Shown here: positions 44,399 through 52,231 of the stretch, piece after piece | Numbering within the stretch: the first letter of the stretch is position 1 | How the letters are laid out: each line of letters starts with the position of its first letter | DNA from: JANQNX01 sp040217095 | GTDB taxonomy: Bacteria > Pseudomonadota > Gammaproteobacteria > Eutrophobiales > Eutrophobiaceae | Length of the DNA: 64,000 bases | Direction of reading: 5' to 3' | Assembly: GCA_965229565.1 (NCBI GenBank) | Contig: OZ245888.1 | Span: 2,108,001 to 2,172,000, forward strand | The notes under the pieces: generated by a model | The model's input: only the letters and a program-made list of their open reading frames with translations | What the model was told of the DNA's origin: nothing | Database searches by the model: none | Translations under genes and position numbers: made by a program

Positions 44399-45540
44399 CT
44401 ACATTGCGCCGACGACACCCCATTAACATCTGGCCGGCATTTGTTGATGCGACGGCTTCACTGTTGTTGGTCGTAGTATTTGCACTGCTGCTTGCAATCA
44501 TGGGCCACCTGGTCTTGAGCACAAGCCTTACTGACAAGGAAGATGCACTCATCAGGCTGGGTGAGCGGATTGATAAGTTGTCCGAAGAATTGTCTCTTGA
44601 ACAGGCAGAAACAGCTCGGCTGAAAGAAACACTGGCAATACGTACCGCCAGCCTGAAAGAAACAGAAGCTGTGCTCGAGACATCACGACTGACGCTGGCA
44701 GAAAAAGAAGAGTTACTTAAGGAAAGCAATTTAACTATCAACGAACAACAAAGCACTATTGCCGAACAACTGGATGTGATTGGTAAGTTACAATCTGACA
44801 TCGAGGCATTAACTGCGCTAAGAGACAGGATTGAGCAGGAATTACAACAAAGTATCTCTCAACGTGAGGATATAAAACAAAAGTTACAGGCTGAAAGTGA
44901 ACTCAACCTGCGCAACGTGGCACAAATAGAATTGTTAAATCGCCAGCTGCAGGAATTGCGTCAGCAATTATCAGCACTTACCGATGCGTTAGATGTTGCC
45001 GAACAGGATATTGTAGATAAGCAAACTGTCATTGAAGACCTTGGGGAACGATTAAATATCGCCCTCGCCAATAAGGCACAGATGTTACAGAAATACCGGT
45101 CCGAATTTTTCGGTCGTTTGCGCGATGCACTGGAACAATACCCTGATATTCGCATTGATGGCGATCGCTTTATCCTGCCAACTGAGTTGCTGTTTGAAAG
45201 TGGTTCTGCACAATTGGGCAAGAGTGGGAAACAACAGGTCAAACAACTGGCAATTTCATTACAGGATATTGCCGCCGTTATCCCCGATGACATTGACTGG
45301 ATATTACGTATTGATGGTCATACCGATAAACGCCCAATTAACGGTCCCGTCTTTTATTCCAACTGGGAGTTATCAACTGCCAGGGCGATCAGTATCGTTG
45401 AAGAAATGGTTAAATTCGGTATTCCAGCCAGGCGTATGGCTGCTACCGGTTTTGCTGAATTCCATCCCGTTGACCCTGCAAACACGGCTGAAGCTTACTC
45501 AAAAAACCGGCGTATAGAATTAAAACTAACCAGCCGTTAA
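44395..45540 (+). CDS. OmpA/MotB-like peptidoglycan-binding protein with long coiled coil
   Basis: A 381-residue protein anchored by one N-terminal helix (about residues 15-40) that carries Asp18 (WPAFVDATASLLLV), the position of the proton-carrying Asp of MotB. A periplasmic coiled coil of about 190 residues follows, then an OmpA-type peptidoglycan-binding domain (about 250-381; LLFESGSAQL, IDGHTDKRP, NWELSTARA, SKNRRIELKL). The long coiled coil could reach across the periplasm. Coupled by ATGA overlap to the channel protein upstream; together they look like a proton-driven stator or force-transmitting unit of unknown use. Confidence 0.82.
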   Translation: MTTLRRRHPINIWPAFVDATASLLLVVVFALLLAIMGHLVLSTSLTDKEDALIRLGERIDKLSEELSLEQAETARLKETLAIRTASLKETEAVLETSRLTLAEKEELLKESNLTINEQQSTIAEQLDVIGKLQSDIEALTALRDRIEQELQQSISQREDIKQKLQAESELNLRNVAQIELLNRQLQELRQQLSALTDALDVAEQDIVDKQTVIEDLGERLNIALANKAQMLQKYRSEFFGRLRDALEQYPDIRIDGDRFILPTELLFESGSAQLGKSGKQQVKQLAISLQDIAAVIPDDIDWILRIDGHTDKRPINGPVFYSNWELSTARAISIVEEMVKFGIPARRMAATGFAEFHPVDPANTAEAYSKNRRIELKLTSR

Positions 45541-45559
45541 TCATTATTTGTAAATTTAA

Positions 45560-45635
45560 TGGTGGGCCGTGTAGGGATCGAACCTACGACAAATGGATTA
45601 AGAGTCCACTGCTCTACCAGCTGAGCTAACGGCCC
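45560..45635 (-). tRNA. tRNA-Lys (CTT)
   Basis: A 76-base cloverleaf with encoded CCA on the minus strand; acceptor GGGCCGT pairs with ACGGCCC and the anticodon loop CTCTTAA gives CTT. Last of four tRNAs in one minus-strand cluster downstream of cysS. Confidence 0.96.
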
Positions 45636-45636
45636 A

Positions 45637-45722
45637 AGGAGTGATTAGTGATTGGTGAGAGCTAATTAGTAAAAAGCACTATTCACGAATTGCTAATCAC
45701 TAGTCACTAATCACTAGTCACC
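45637..45722. repeat. Short direct and inverted repeats in the tRNA spacer
   Basis: The 14-base unit CTAATCACTAGTCA occurs twice in tandem at 45693-45706 and 45707-45720. TGATTAGTGA at 45642-45651 is the inverse of TCACTAATCA at 45704-45713, so the spacer can fold on itself between tRNA-His and tRNA-Lys. Confidence 0.7.
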
Positions 45723-45729
45723 AGATAAA

Positions 45730-45806
45730 TGGGGTGACTGATGGGGCTCGAACCCACGACGACCGGAATCACAATCCGGGGCTCTACCAGCTGAGCTACA
45801 GTCACC
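45730..45806 (-). tRNA. tRNA-His (GTG)
   Basis: A 77-base cloverleaf counting the extra 5' G (position -1) that pairs with the unusual C73, a hallmark of tRNA-His. Anticodon loop TTGTGAT gives GTG; CCA is encoded. Confidence 0.96.
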
Positions 45807-45842
45807 ATTGTTGTAAATACTTGCCAGATATTATCGCATATT

Positions 45843-45919
45843 TGGCGCGCCTGAGAGGACTTGAACCTCTAACCCCCGGCTTAGAAGGCCGGTGCTCTAT
45901 CCGGTTGAGCTACAGGCGC
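45843..45919 (-). tRNA. tRNA-Arg (TCT)
   Basis: A 77-base cloverleaf with encoded CCA; acceptor GCGCCTG pairs with CAGGCGC, T loop GGTTCAAGTCC, anticodon loop CTTCTAA giving TCT. Confidence 0.96.
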
Positions 45920-45940
45920 ATTCGGACTTCTATGAGTAAT

Positions 45941-46017
45941 TGGTCGGGGAAGAGGGATTCGAACCCCCGACCCTCTGCTCCCAAAGCAGATGCGCTACCA
46001 GACTGCGCTATTCCCCG
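45941..46017 (-). tRNA. tRNA-Pro (TGG)
   Basis: A 77-base cloverleaf with encoded CCA; acceptor CGGGGAA pairs with TTCCCCG, T loop GGTTCGAATCC, anticodon loop TTTGGGA giving TGG. First of the four-tRNA cluster, downstream of cysS on the same strand. Confidence 0.96.
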
Positions 46018-46151
46018 AATTCCTTACGCTGCCAGATTCATCATGAATCAATGCAGCCTGTATCTCCAGCCTCTAACAGGACGTGCGATAATACGCGCCC
46101 CGTGAAACCAGGTCAATTTGTAATCGCGCTTTTATTCGCGACTTAAATCAA

Positions 46152-47534
46152 CTAGTTACGCCGCCAGATTGTGCCCTGCGCTGTATCTTCCAGGCTAATG
46201 TTCATCGCCGTTAGCTGGTCACGTATCTGGTCCGCAGTGGCGTAGTCTTTTGCTGCCTTGGCATCGGCACGGGCCTGGATCAATTTTTCGATTTCTTCAC
46301 CATCAGCATCGGAAGCAGAGCCAGACTGCAGGAAATGCCTGGGGTCATCCTGCAACAGGCCCAGTACCTCGGCCAGTGACTTCAGTGTCCTGGCCAGGGA
46401 CTTCGCTTTTTCGGAGGACTTATCATCGACCTTGTTCAACTCTCGCGCGAGTTCATGCAAGAGTGCGATTGATTTCGGCGTATTGAAATCATCGTTCATG
46501 TACTCGTTAAACTGATCCCGTTTTGTTTGATCAATACCGGCACTATCAAAATCAGTCGCATCACGTAGCGCGGTATATAAACGTGTCAGTGCAGCCCTGG
46601 CCTCGCCCAGGTTTTCCTGCGAGTAATTCAACGGGCTGCGGTAATGACTGGATAATATAAAGAAACGTACCACTTCTGGCTGGAACTGCTTCAATACCTC
46701 GCGCACGGTAAAAAAGTTACCCAGCGATTTGGACATCTTCTCCTCGTCGATACGTACAAAGCCATTATGTATCCAGGTATTGACGAATTTTTCACCGGTT
46801 GCACATTCCGATTGGGCTATCTCGTTTTCGTGATGAGGAAATTGCAGGTCCTGGCCACCACCATGGATATCGAAATGGTTGCCAAGGCATTGGGTCGACA
46901 TGGCCGAGCACTCGATATGCCATCCCGGCCGTCCATCACCCCAGGGTGAGGACCAACTCGGTTCATCTGGCTTGGCCGCTTTCCAAAGTACAAAGTCCAG
47001 CGGATCTTTTTTCTCGTCCTGCACTTCCACGCGCTCACCGGCACGGAGTTCATCCAAATGCTTGCCAGAGAGCTTGCCGTATTCCTTGAACGATTTTACA
47101 TCGAAGTAGACATCATTGTTGCTGCCCACGTAGGCATGTTCGTTTTCAATGAGCTTCGAAATCATATCGATGATGGGCTGCATCGTGGTTGTGGCACGCG
47201 GTTCTTCATCGGGGGGTAAAACACCCAGAGCAGCCGAGTCCTCGTTCATGGCCTCGATGTAGCGCTCGGTTAGATCAGAGATGGATTCGTTGTTCTCATT
47301 GGCGCGCTTGATGATCTTGTCATCTATATCAGTGATATTACGTACGTAATGCACCTCGTAGCCGGTGCTGCGCAAATGACGGGCAATCATGTCAAACACC
47401 ACCATGACCCGCGCGTGGCCCACATGACACAGGTCATACACGGTCATACCGCATACATACATGCGAACCTTGTTCGCTTCGATGGGTTGGAATGTTTCTT
47501 TTTGCCGGGTCAGGCTGTTGTAGATTTTTAACAC
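46152..47534 (-). CDS. cysS: Cysteine-tRNA ligase
   Basis: A 460-residue class I aminoacyl-tRNA synthetase that charges tRNA-Cys. Marks: zinc ligand Cys in YVCGMTVYD near residue 28, the HIGH-type CHVGHARV near 36, the zinc-binding CSAMSTQCLG and GGGQDLQFPHHENE near 210-240, and EKMSKSLGN near 268. Length is typical. It lies divergent from ppiB and upstream of the tRNA cluster on its own strand. Confidence 0.97.
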   Translation of the reverse strand: MLKIYNSLTRQKETFQPIEANKVRMYVCGMTVYDLCHVGHARVMVVFDMIARHLRSTGYEVHYVRNITDIDDKIIKRANENNESISDLTERYIEAMNEDSAALGVLPPDEEPRATTTMQPIIDMISKLIENEHAYVGSNNDVYFDVKSFKEYGKLSGKHLDELRAGERVEVQDEKKDPLDFVLWKAAKPDEPSWSSPWGDGRPGWHIECSAMSTQCLGNHFDIHGGGQDLQFPHHENEIAQSECATGEKFVNTWIHNGFVRIDEEKMSKSLGNFFTVREVLKQFQPEVVRFFILSSHYRSPLNYSQENLGEARAALTRLYTALRDATDFDSAGIDQTKRDQFNEYMNDDFNTPKSIALLHELARELNKVDDKSSEKAKSLARTLKSLAEVLGLLQDDPRHFLQSGSASDADGEEIEKLIQARADAKAAKDYATADQIRDQLTAMNISLEDTAQGTIWRRN

Positions 47535-47692
47535 GAGATTACCGCTACTTGTGGCTAATATTCGGATTTATCAATGATTTTCCCAATGGCAGCGCATCTT
47601 AGCGGAAAGGCCGGCCATCGACAAAAGGAATTTGTCATTATCATTCAAGCAGGCATAATCCATGTAAATCAATAATATAAGCGGAGAAAGAG

Positions 47693-48205
47693 ATGAAGGT
47701 GCAAATGACAACCACGCTGGGCCCGATCACGCTGCAACTGGAGTCAGAAAAGGCCCCCGAGACGGTCAGTAATTTTATCAGTTACGTCGAGAGCGGTTTC
47801 TACGACGGCACCATCTTTCACAGGGTAATAGAGGATTTCATGATCCAGGGCGGTGGTATGGACAAGGACATGAATACCAAGCCAACCAATGATCCGATAA
47901 AGAACGAAGCCAATAATGGCCTGAAGAATGCCTACGGCACGGTGGCCATGGCACGTACATCTGCACCCCACTCTGCCTCGTCACAATTCTTCATCAATAC
48001 CAACGACAACCCGTTTCTGGATTTCCAATCTGAAAGCGCCGACGGCTGGGGTTACTGCGTGTTCGGCAAGGTGATTTCCGGTATCGAGGTCGTCAATGCC
48101 ATCGAGGAAAAAACCACCACCACGCGTAACGGGCACCAGGACGTGCCTGAAGAAATCATCGAGATTGAAAAAATGGAAGTGCTACTGGATGAAGCTGAAG
48201 GATAA
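47693..48205 (+). CDS. ppiB: Peptidyl-prolyl cis-trans isomerase B (cyclophilin)
   Basis: A 170-residue cytoplasmic cyclophilin that speeds proline isomerisation in folding. The catalytic Arg lies in GTIFHRVIEDFMIQGG near residue 43, and the substrate pocket in TVAMARTSAPHSASSQFFIN near 83-102. No signal peptide, so it is the cytoplasmic PpiB type. A GGAGAAAGAG ribosome binding site precedes the ATG. It is 12 bases before lpxH, the usual pairing. Confidence 0.96.
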   Translation: MKVQMTTTLGPITLQLESEKAPETVSNFISYVESGFYDGTIFHRVIEDFMIQGGGMDKDMNTKPTNDPIKNEANNGLKNAYGTVAMARTSAPHSASSQFFINTNDNPFLDFQSESADGWGYCVFGKVISGIEVVNAIEEKTTTTRNGHQDVPEEIIEIEKMEVLLDEAEG

Positions 48206-48217
48206 ACTGCGCTTAGC

Positions 48218-48961
48218 ATGACCACGTTTTTTATTTCCGACCTGCACCTGAGTCAAACACGACCGGAGAAAATTGAACTTTTTCAACAACTGTTACAAGG
48301 GCCCGCTCTTGATGCTGATGCGTTGTATATTCTCGGCGACCTTTTCGAAAATTTCTGGATTGGTGTAGATGATCCTCGAGCACCGAATAAGCAGGTATTG
48401 TCATTACTGAGGGACTACACGGTCAGACCAGGCACACACCTGGTTATGATGCGTGGTAACCGCGACTTTCACATCGATCATCGGTTTGCCGAGGCTACCG
48501 GTTGTGAACTGGTAGTGGACCCGCATGTGATCACACTGGATGGTGAGCGTGTGCTACTCATGCATGGCGATACGCTTTGTAGCGACGATGTCGATTACCA
48601 GAAATGGCGCAAGTTTATCGCGAATCCGTTTATTCGCTGGTTAAATCTGCACCTGCCGTTTTCGTTACGACAACGCATAGCCACCGGAGTACGTGAATAC
48701 ACCGTGGAGGCCACTGAGCAAAAACTACCCGAGATAACCGATGTCACCCAGGCAACCGTGGTGGCAACCATGCAGAAACACAATGTTTTAACGTTGATAC
48801 ATGGTCACACGCATCGCCAGGCGATGCATGATGTAACGCTGGAGAGTGGTGCCGGTAGGCGCATAGTGCTGGGTGACTGGTATGAAAAGGACTGCGTGCT
48901 GGTCAAGGACAGCGCAGGATTTCGCTTTGAACGCGTGGTCGCATTGCTGGACAATGCCTGA
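48218..48961 (+). CDS. lpxH: UDP-2,3-diacylglucosamine diphosphatase LpxH
   Basis: A 247-residue calcineurin-like phosphoesterase that splits UDP-2,3-diacylglucosamine to lipid X in lipid A synthesis, at the inner membrane surface. Metal-binding motifs are visible in order: ISDLHL near residue 6, GDLFENFWIG near 41, RGNRDFHID near 79, LMHGDTLCSDD near 112 and IHGHTHR near 194. Length is typical, and it follows ppiB as in many gammaproteobacteria. Confidence 0.96.
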   Translation: MTTFFISDLHLSQTRPEKIELFQQLLQGPALDADALYILGDLFENFWIGVDDPRAPNKQVLSLLRDYTVRPGTHLVMMRGNRDFHIDHRFAEATGCELVVDPHVITLDGERVLLMHGDTLCSDDVDYQKWRKFIANPFIRWLNLHLPFSLRQRIATGVREYTVEATEQKLPEITDVTQATVVATMQKHNVLTLIHGHTHRQAMHDVTLESGAGRRIVLGDWYEKDCVLVKDSAGFRFERVVALLDNA

Positions 48962-49004
48962 ATTTCACTTCCAGGCTAATGATTTAAAAAAAGTTTTTAC
49001 TAAT

Positions 49005-49045
49005 TGTGACGTAGTTCACACTTTGTCGGACGGGCACACTATAGA
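49005..49045 (+). promoter_or_regulatory. CRP-type site and class II promoter
   Basis: TGTGA (49005-49009) and TCACA (49016-49020) with six bases between them form a perfect CRP/Vfr consensus palindrome. A -10 like TATAGA lies at 49040-49045, so the palindrome would be centred about 40 bases before the start point, the geometry of a class II CRP-activated promoter. It would drive the response regulator gene at 49175 with a leader of about 120 bases. Confidence 0.65.
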
Positions 49046-49174
49046 CTGTATTTGTTTTCCAATCTGAACTTGTGCATTCGCATAAGTCGCATGAATTAGA
49101 AGTGCAGGTCGAATCAGCTACTTCATCCTGCTTTTAACACAAGGCAAGCATGGTACTGAACGCAGAATCGAATA

Positions 49175-49585
49175 ATGAATAAAAAAATAAACCGCGTAAT
49201 TCTTATCGATGACAGCGAGTCGGATAATTTTATTCACAAAAAATTGCTTGAAGAAAGCGGCTCCACTACCGAAATTGTGATCATGACCACTGCTGCTGCC
49301 GCGCTGGATTACCTGGTTAATAACCAGGAGAATCATACCTATCCCGGCATGATCCTGCTGGACGTGAATATGCCCAGGATGGACGGCTGGGACTTTATTA
49401 AGGAATACACAAAATTACCCGACGAAACACAGACCGCATATGTGTTGAATATATTTACAAGTTCGTCAAAGCTTTCAGATATGGACAAGGCATCGAAAAC
49501 GCAAATCAAATCCTACGTCAAGAAACCATTAAGTATTTCGAAAATAGAAAACCTGATGAAACTGCATTTCCCTGAGTGCCTTTGA
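49175..49585 (+). CDS. Single-domain response regulator
   Basis: A 136-residue stand-alone receiver domain with no output domain. Acidic pocket Asp12-Asp13 (ILIDDSESD), phosphoacceptor Asp63 (LLDVNMPRMDGWDF), Thr95 and Lys117 (VKKPLS) are all in place. The VNMPRMDGWDF wording is typical of receivers related to Rcp1/CheY-like phosphorelay proteins. No kinase is adjacent. A CRP-type promoter lies upstream. It is convergent with ampE. Confidence 0.9.
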   Translation: MNKKINRVILIDDSESDNFIHKKLLEESGSTTEIVIMTTAAAALDYLVNNQENHTYPGMILLDVNMPRMDGWDFIKEYTKLPDETQTAYVLNIFTSSSKLSDMDKASKTQIKSYVKKPLSISKIENLMKLHFPECL

Positions 49586-49631
49586 TTTAAACAGGCAGCG
49601 GAAATTATCAATAATGAATGGCTGGAGAAAA

Positions 49632-50492
49632 CTAGCCGAGTTTGCCAGACAGTGTCATGATGGCGATCACCGCCAGCCAGATGATTAATGTGCGGTTTAA
49701 TTGCCCTTTCAACTCACGCATCCAGTAGGCCTTACCCCTGCTGGATACATCCACTTCAGCATCATATTGCAATGCACCGAGTCCGCCCTCCGTTAACACC
49801 TCGCGATTGACTCCCAGGGAAAGCTTTTCATTGCGGCGCCAGCCATCCAGCGCCTGCATCAGGTGACCTGCCAACGCCATACCCAGCACGGTCAGGCGTG
49901 AGGAAGGCCATTCCAGTATGTTGAGCAGGTCACGCAGGCTGTCGGCAAAGCCGCCGCGAATTTCACGTAACTCCCTGCTCAGTAAAGAAACCAGTCTGTA
50001 CAGAACAGCACCAGCAATGCCCAGGATCAGGAACCAGAAGATGACAGCAAAGCTTCGTTGTTGTGATTCCAGCAGGCTCGACTTGATCACATCGACCTCG
50101 CTAACACTATCGGTAGCAAATTCGGGTGAAACCAGTTCTGCTTCAAGACGCTCTCGCTCAGCGTCATTATCTTCCTCTATAGCACTGATATAAAAGTCCA
50201 GGTCCCGATCGAGTTTTTCGGGTGACAGGCAGTAAATCAGCAAGGCCAACGTGAAAAGCGACTCCAGGAACCAGGAGTAGTGATCCAAATAAAGTTGCAG
50301 GCCAATGACGATGACCATGGGAAACAGTAACAGGCAGATGACGCCGAAAGGTCCAGACCAGATGCCAATATGACCCAGTTTTTTCTCGGTCCAGTAGTGA
50401 TAACCGATCCACCAGGAAGATGTACGCAAACGCTCCAACCCGTCGACAAAAAAAACCAGGCCCAGGGCGATTAAAAGCAGTATCAATGTCAT
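49632..50492 (-). CDS. ampE: Regulatory membrane protein AmpE
   Basis: About 286 residues from the ATG at 50492, which overlaps the ampD stop by 4 bases; an in-frame upstream start at 50522 is inside ampD and less likely. Four helices, at about 1-18, 55-90, 140-165 and 265-285. The opening (MTLILLLIALGLVFFVDGLE), the conserved DRDLDFYIS region and the pairing with ampD identify AmpE, a membrane protein linked to peptidoglycan recycling and beta-lactamase signalling whose own activity is unclear. Confidence 0.85.
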   Translation of the reverse strand: MTLILLLIALGLVFFVDGLERLRTSSWWIGYHYWTEKKLGHIGIWSGPFGVICLLLFPMVIVIGLQLYLDHYSWFLESLFTLALLIYCLSPEKLDRDLDFYISAIEEDNDAERERLEAELVSPEFATDSVSEVDVIKSSLLESQQRSFAVIFWFLILGIAGAVLYRLVSLLSRELREIRGGFADSLRDLLNILEWPSSRLTVLGMALAGHLMQALDGWRRNEKLSLGVNREVLTEGGLGALQYDAEVDVSSRGKAYWMRELKGQLNRTLIIWLAVIAIMTLSGKLG

Positions 50493-51049
50493 GCTGGCAC
50501 CATAGCAAAGAAGTAATCCCAATCAAACGCCGGGCCGGGATCCGTTTTCCTGCCTGGCGCTATATCCGAGTGGCCTACGATACGCTCTCTTGTTATCCCC
50601 TGCCAGCGTGATCGAATCACCCTGGTTAAATCTGCCAGCCGCTGGTACTGAATTTCGCAGTATGGATCCTCGTCGCAGCCCTCGAGCTCAATACCAATGG
50701 AAAAATCATTACAGGTATCCCTGCCCTGGAACTCAGAGGCTCCGGCATGCCATGCCCTCTGAATCAGCGGGACGTACTGCGTAACCTGTCCCTGCCGGTC
50801 GATCATCAAATGCGAGGACACGCGCAGATCGCAGATTTCTGCAAAGTAAGGGTGCGCACCTCGGTCAAGGCAGTTGGTAAATAATTGATCGATGTACTCT
50901 CCGCCGTACTGCCGGGGCGGCAGGCTGATGCCGTGCACTACCAGCAGCGAAATATCACCAGGATCAGGCCTGGTGTCATAATTTGGCGAGGCCACCCTGC
51001 GCGTACCCTTGATCCATTCTCCGGCCTGGTCTATCTCGAAACTCATCAA
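50489..51049 (-). CDS. ampD: 1,6-anhydro-N-acetylmuramyl-L-alanine amidase AmpD
   Basis: A 186-residue cytoplasmic zinc amidase that splits anhydro-muropeptides during peptidoglycan recycling. Zinc ligands are expected in LLVVHGISLPP (His39), the HAGAS-containing segment holds a conserved pocket, and the C-terminal IVGHSDIAPGRKTDPG gives His and Asp ligands near 158-168. No signal peptide. Overlaps ampE by 4 bases. Confidence 0.95.
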   Translation of the reverse strand: MMSFEIDQAGEWIKGTRRVASPNYDTRPDPGDISLLVVHGISLPPRQYGGEYIDQLFTNCLDRGAHPYFAEICDLRVSSHLMIDRQGQVTQYVPLIQRAWHAGASEFQGRDTCNDFSIGIELEGCDEDPYCEIQYQRLADLTRVIRSRWQGITRERIVGHSDIAPGRKTDPGPAFDWDYFFAMVPA

Positions 51050-51125
51050 TATTCAGCTACAAGTAAATATGATTCACTATACCAGCCATGCGCGGACCGG
51101 CACATTCGAAAACAGGTTTGAAGCA

Positions 51126-51593
51126 CTACTCGGCAGCGGTTTCGAGCAGCTTGATGATTTGCTTGTTCTTGGTTTTCTCAGCCAACTGCATGGCATCCTT
51201 GTCATTCTTGTCCTTTATCTTTGGATCGGCGCCGGCGTTTAGCAACACTTCCACGACCTGAATTTTCTGATTCGCCACCGCGATCATCAACGCCGTCCTG
51301 CCCGTACCATCTGCCGTGTTAACGTCTACGCCCTCAACCACCAGTTCCTCGACGATACCTACATTGCCGTAGTATGCAGCACCCATCAGGGCCGAACGGC
51401 CGGCACTATTCGTGGCATTGACGTTGACACCATCAGCCAGCATGGACTTTACCTTGCCCAGTTCGCCTTCCTTGGCGGCAACGTAGAGTTTTAAGTCGGT
51501 ATTTTCCTCGGCAACGACACATAGCGGCAACAAAAGCATGCTATAAAAACATGCTGTTATTACCTTGAATATAATGTTGTGAACATATCTCAT
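51126..51593 (-). CDS. Secreted ankyrin-repeat protein
   Basis: A 155-residue protein with a signal peptide (VITACFYSMLLLPLCVVA) and three to four ankyrin repeats (marks GRSALMGAAYYGNVGIVEEL near residue 68, GRTALMIAVANQKIQVVEVL near 101, and a final DKDAMQLAEKTKNKQ). Such periplasmic ankyrin proteins bind partner proteins; the partner is unknown. It lies 76 bases upstream of ampD on the same strand and divergent from the protease gene. Confidence 0.85.
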   Translation of the reverse strand: MRYVHNIIFKVITACFYSMLLLPLCVVAEENTDLKLYVAAKEGELGKVKSMLADGVNVNATNSAGRSALMGAAYYGNVGIVEELVVEGVDVNTADGTGRTALMIAVANQKIQVVEVLLNAGADPKIKDKNDKDAMQLAEKTKNKQIIKLLETAAE

Positions 51594-51652
51594 CAGTCGT
51601 ACAACCAGTTGCTTATAGCCCTGATATCGGTTCCTGTGACAGAATCTTGAGT

Positions 51653-52171
51653 ATGGAAAGCAACGATTTTCAGAAACGGACCGGCAAGACCATGATTATT
51701 CTTGGCTGGATCACCGTATTGGGACTGCTGACCGTGTTTTTCTCCGATTACCTGACCAGGCAATACAATCCAAACCAGGAATTGACCATTACCCGGACTA
51801 ATAACGGGGCAGCCGAGGTACGCCTGCAGCGCAACCGCTATGGACATTATGTTGCCACTGGCACGATCAACAACCAGCCAGTCACATTTTTACTCGATAC
51901 CGGAGCAACACATATCAGTGTTCCGGGTAGAGTCGCACGTGAACTCGGACTTGAGGCGGGAATGCGGATGCCGGTTGCCACCGCCAACGGGCAGATAGAC
52001 GTCTATGCCACACGTCTCGACAGCGTGAACCTGGGCGGTATCGAATTAAGTAACGTCAGGGCCAATATCAACCCCTACATGGACATGGACGATATCCTGC
52101 TCGGTATGAGCTTCCTGAAACACCTGAATTTCTCCCAGCAAGGCGATCAGCTTATTATTAGACAGTATTGA
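51653..52171 (+). CDS. Retropepsin-like aspartic protease (clan AA), membrane-anchored
   Basis: About 172 residues from the ATG at 51653; a TTG two codons earlier is also in frame. One N-terminal helix (about 13-31) is followed by a retropepsin-like domain with the active-site motif FLLDTGATHISVP near residue 81 and the second conserved strand DILLGMSFLKHL near 148, the pattern of the bacterial TIGR02281 group of single-domain aspartic proteases. It would act in the periplasm as a dimer. Substrate unknown. Confidence 0.88.
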   Translation: MESNDFQKRTGKTMIILGWITVLGLLTVFFSDYLTRQYNPNQELTITRTNNGAAEVRLQRNRYGHYVATGTINNQPVTFLLDTGATHISVPGRVARELGLEAGMRMPVATANGQIDVYATRLDSVNLGGIELSNVRANINPYMDMDDILLGMSFLKHLNFSQQGDQLIIRQY

Positions 52172-52231
52172 AAAAGGTCATATAAGCTTCTGTTTTAATT
52201 AATATATAAGACCAAACTTGAGACGATTTCT

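Noticed and set aside
43349..45540. Complete Zorya phage defence system
   Set aside because: Only ZorA- and ZorB-like proteins are present; the next features are tRNAs and cysS, and no helicase or nuclease gene (zorC, zorD, zorE) is in the window.
45560..46017. tRNA cluster as a phage or island attachment site
   Set aside because: No integrase gene, no direct repeat of a tRNA 3' end and no foreign cargo next to it.
47625..47660. Fur-like box before ppiB
   Set aside because: Only a half-site like ATTATCATT matches; the other half is poor and ppiB is not an iron gene.
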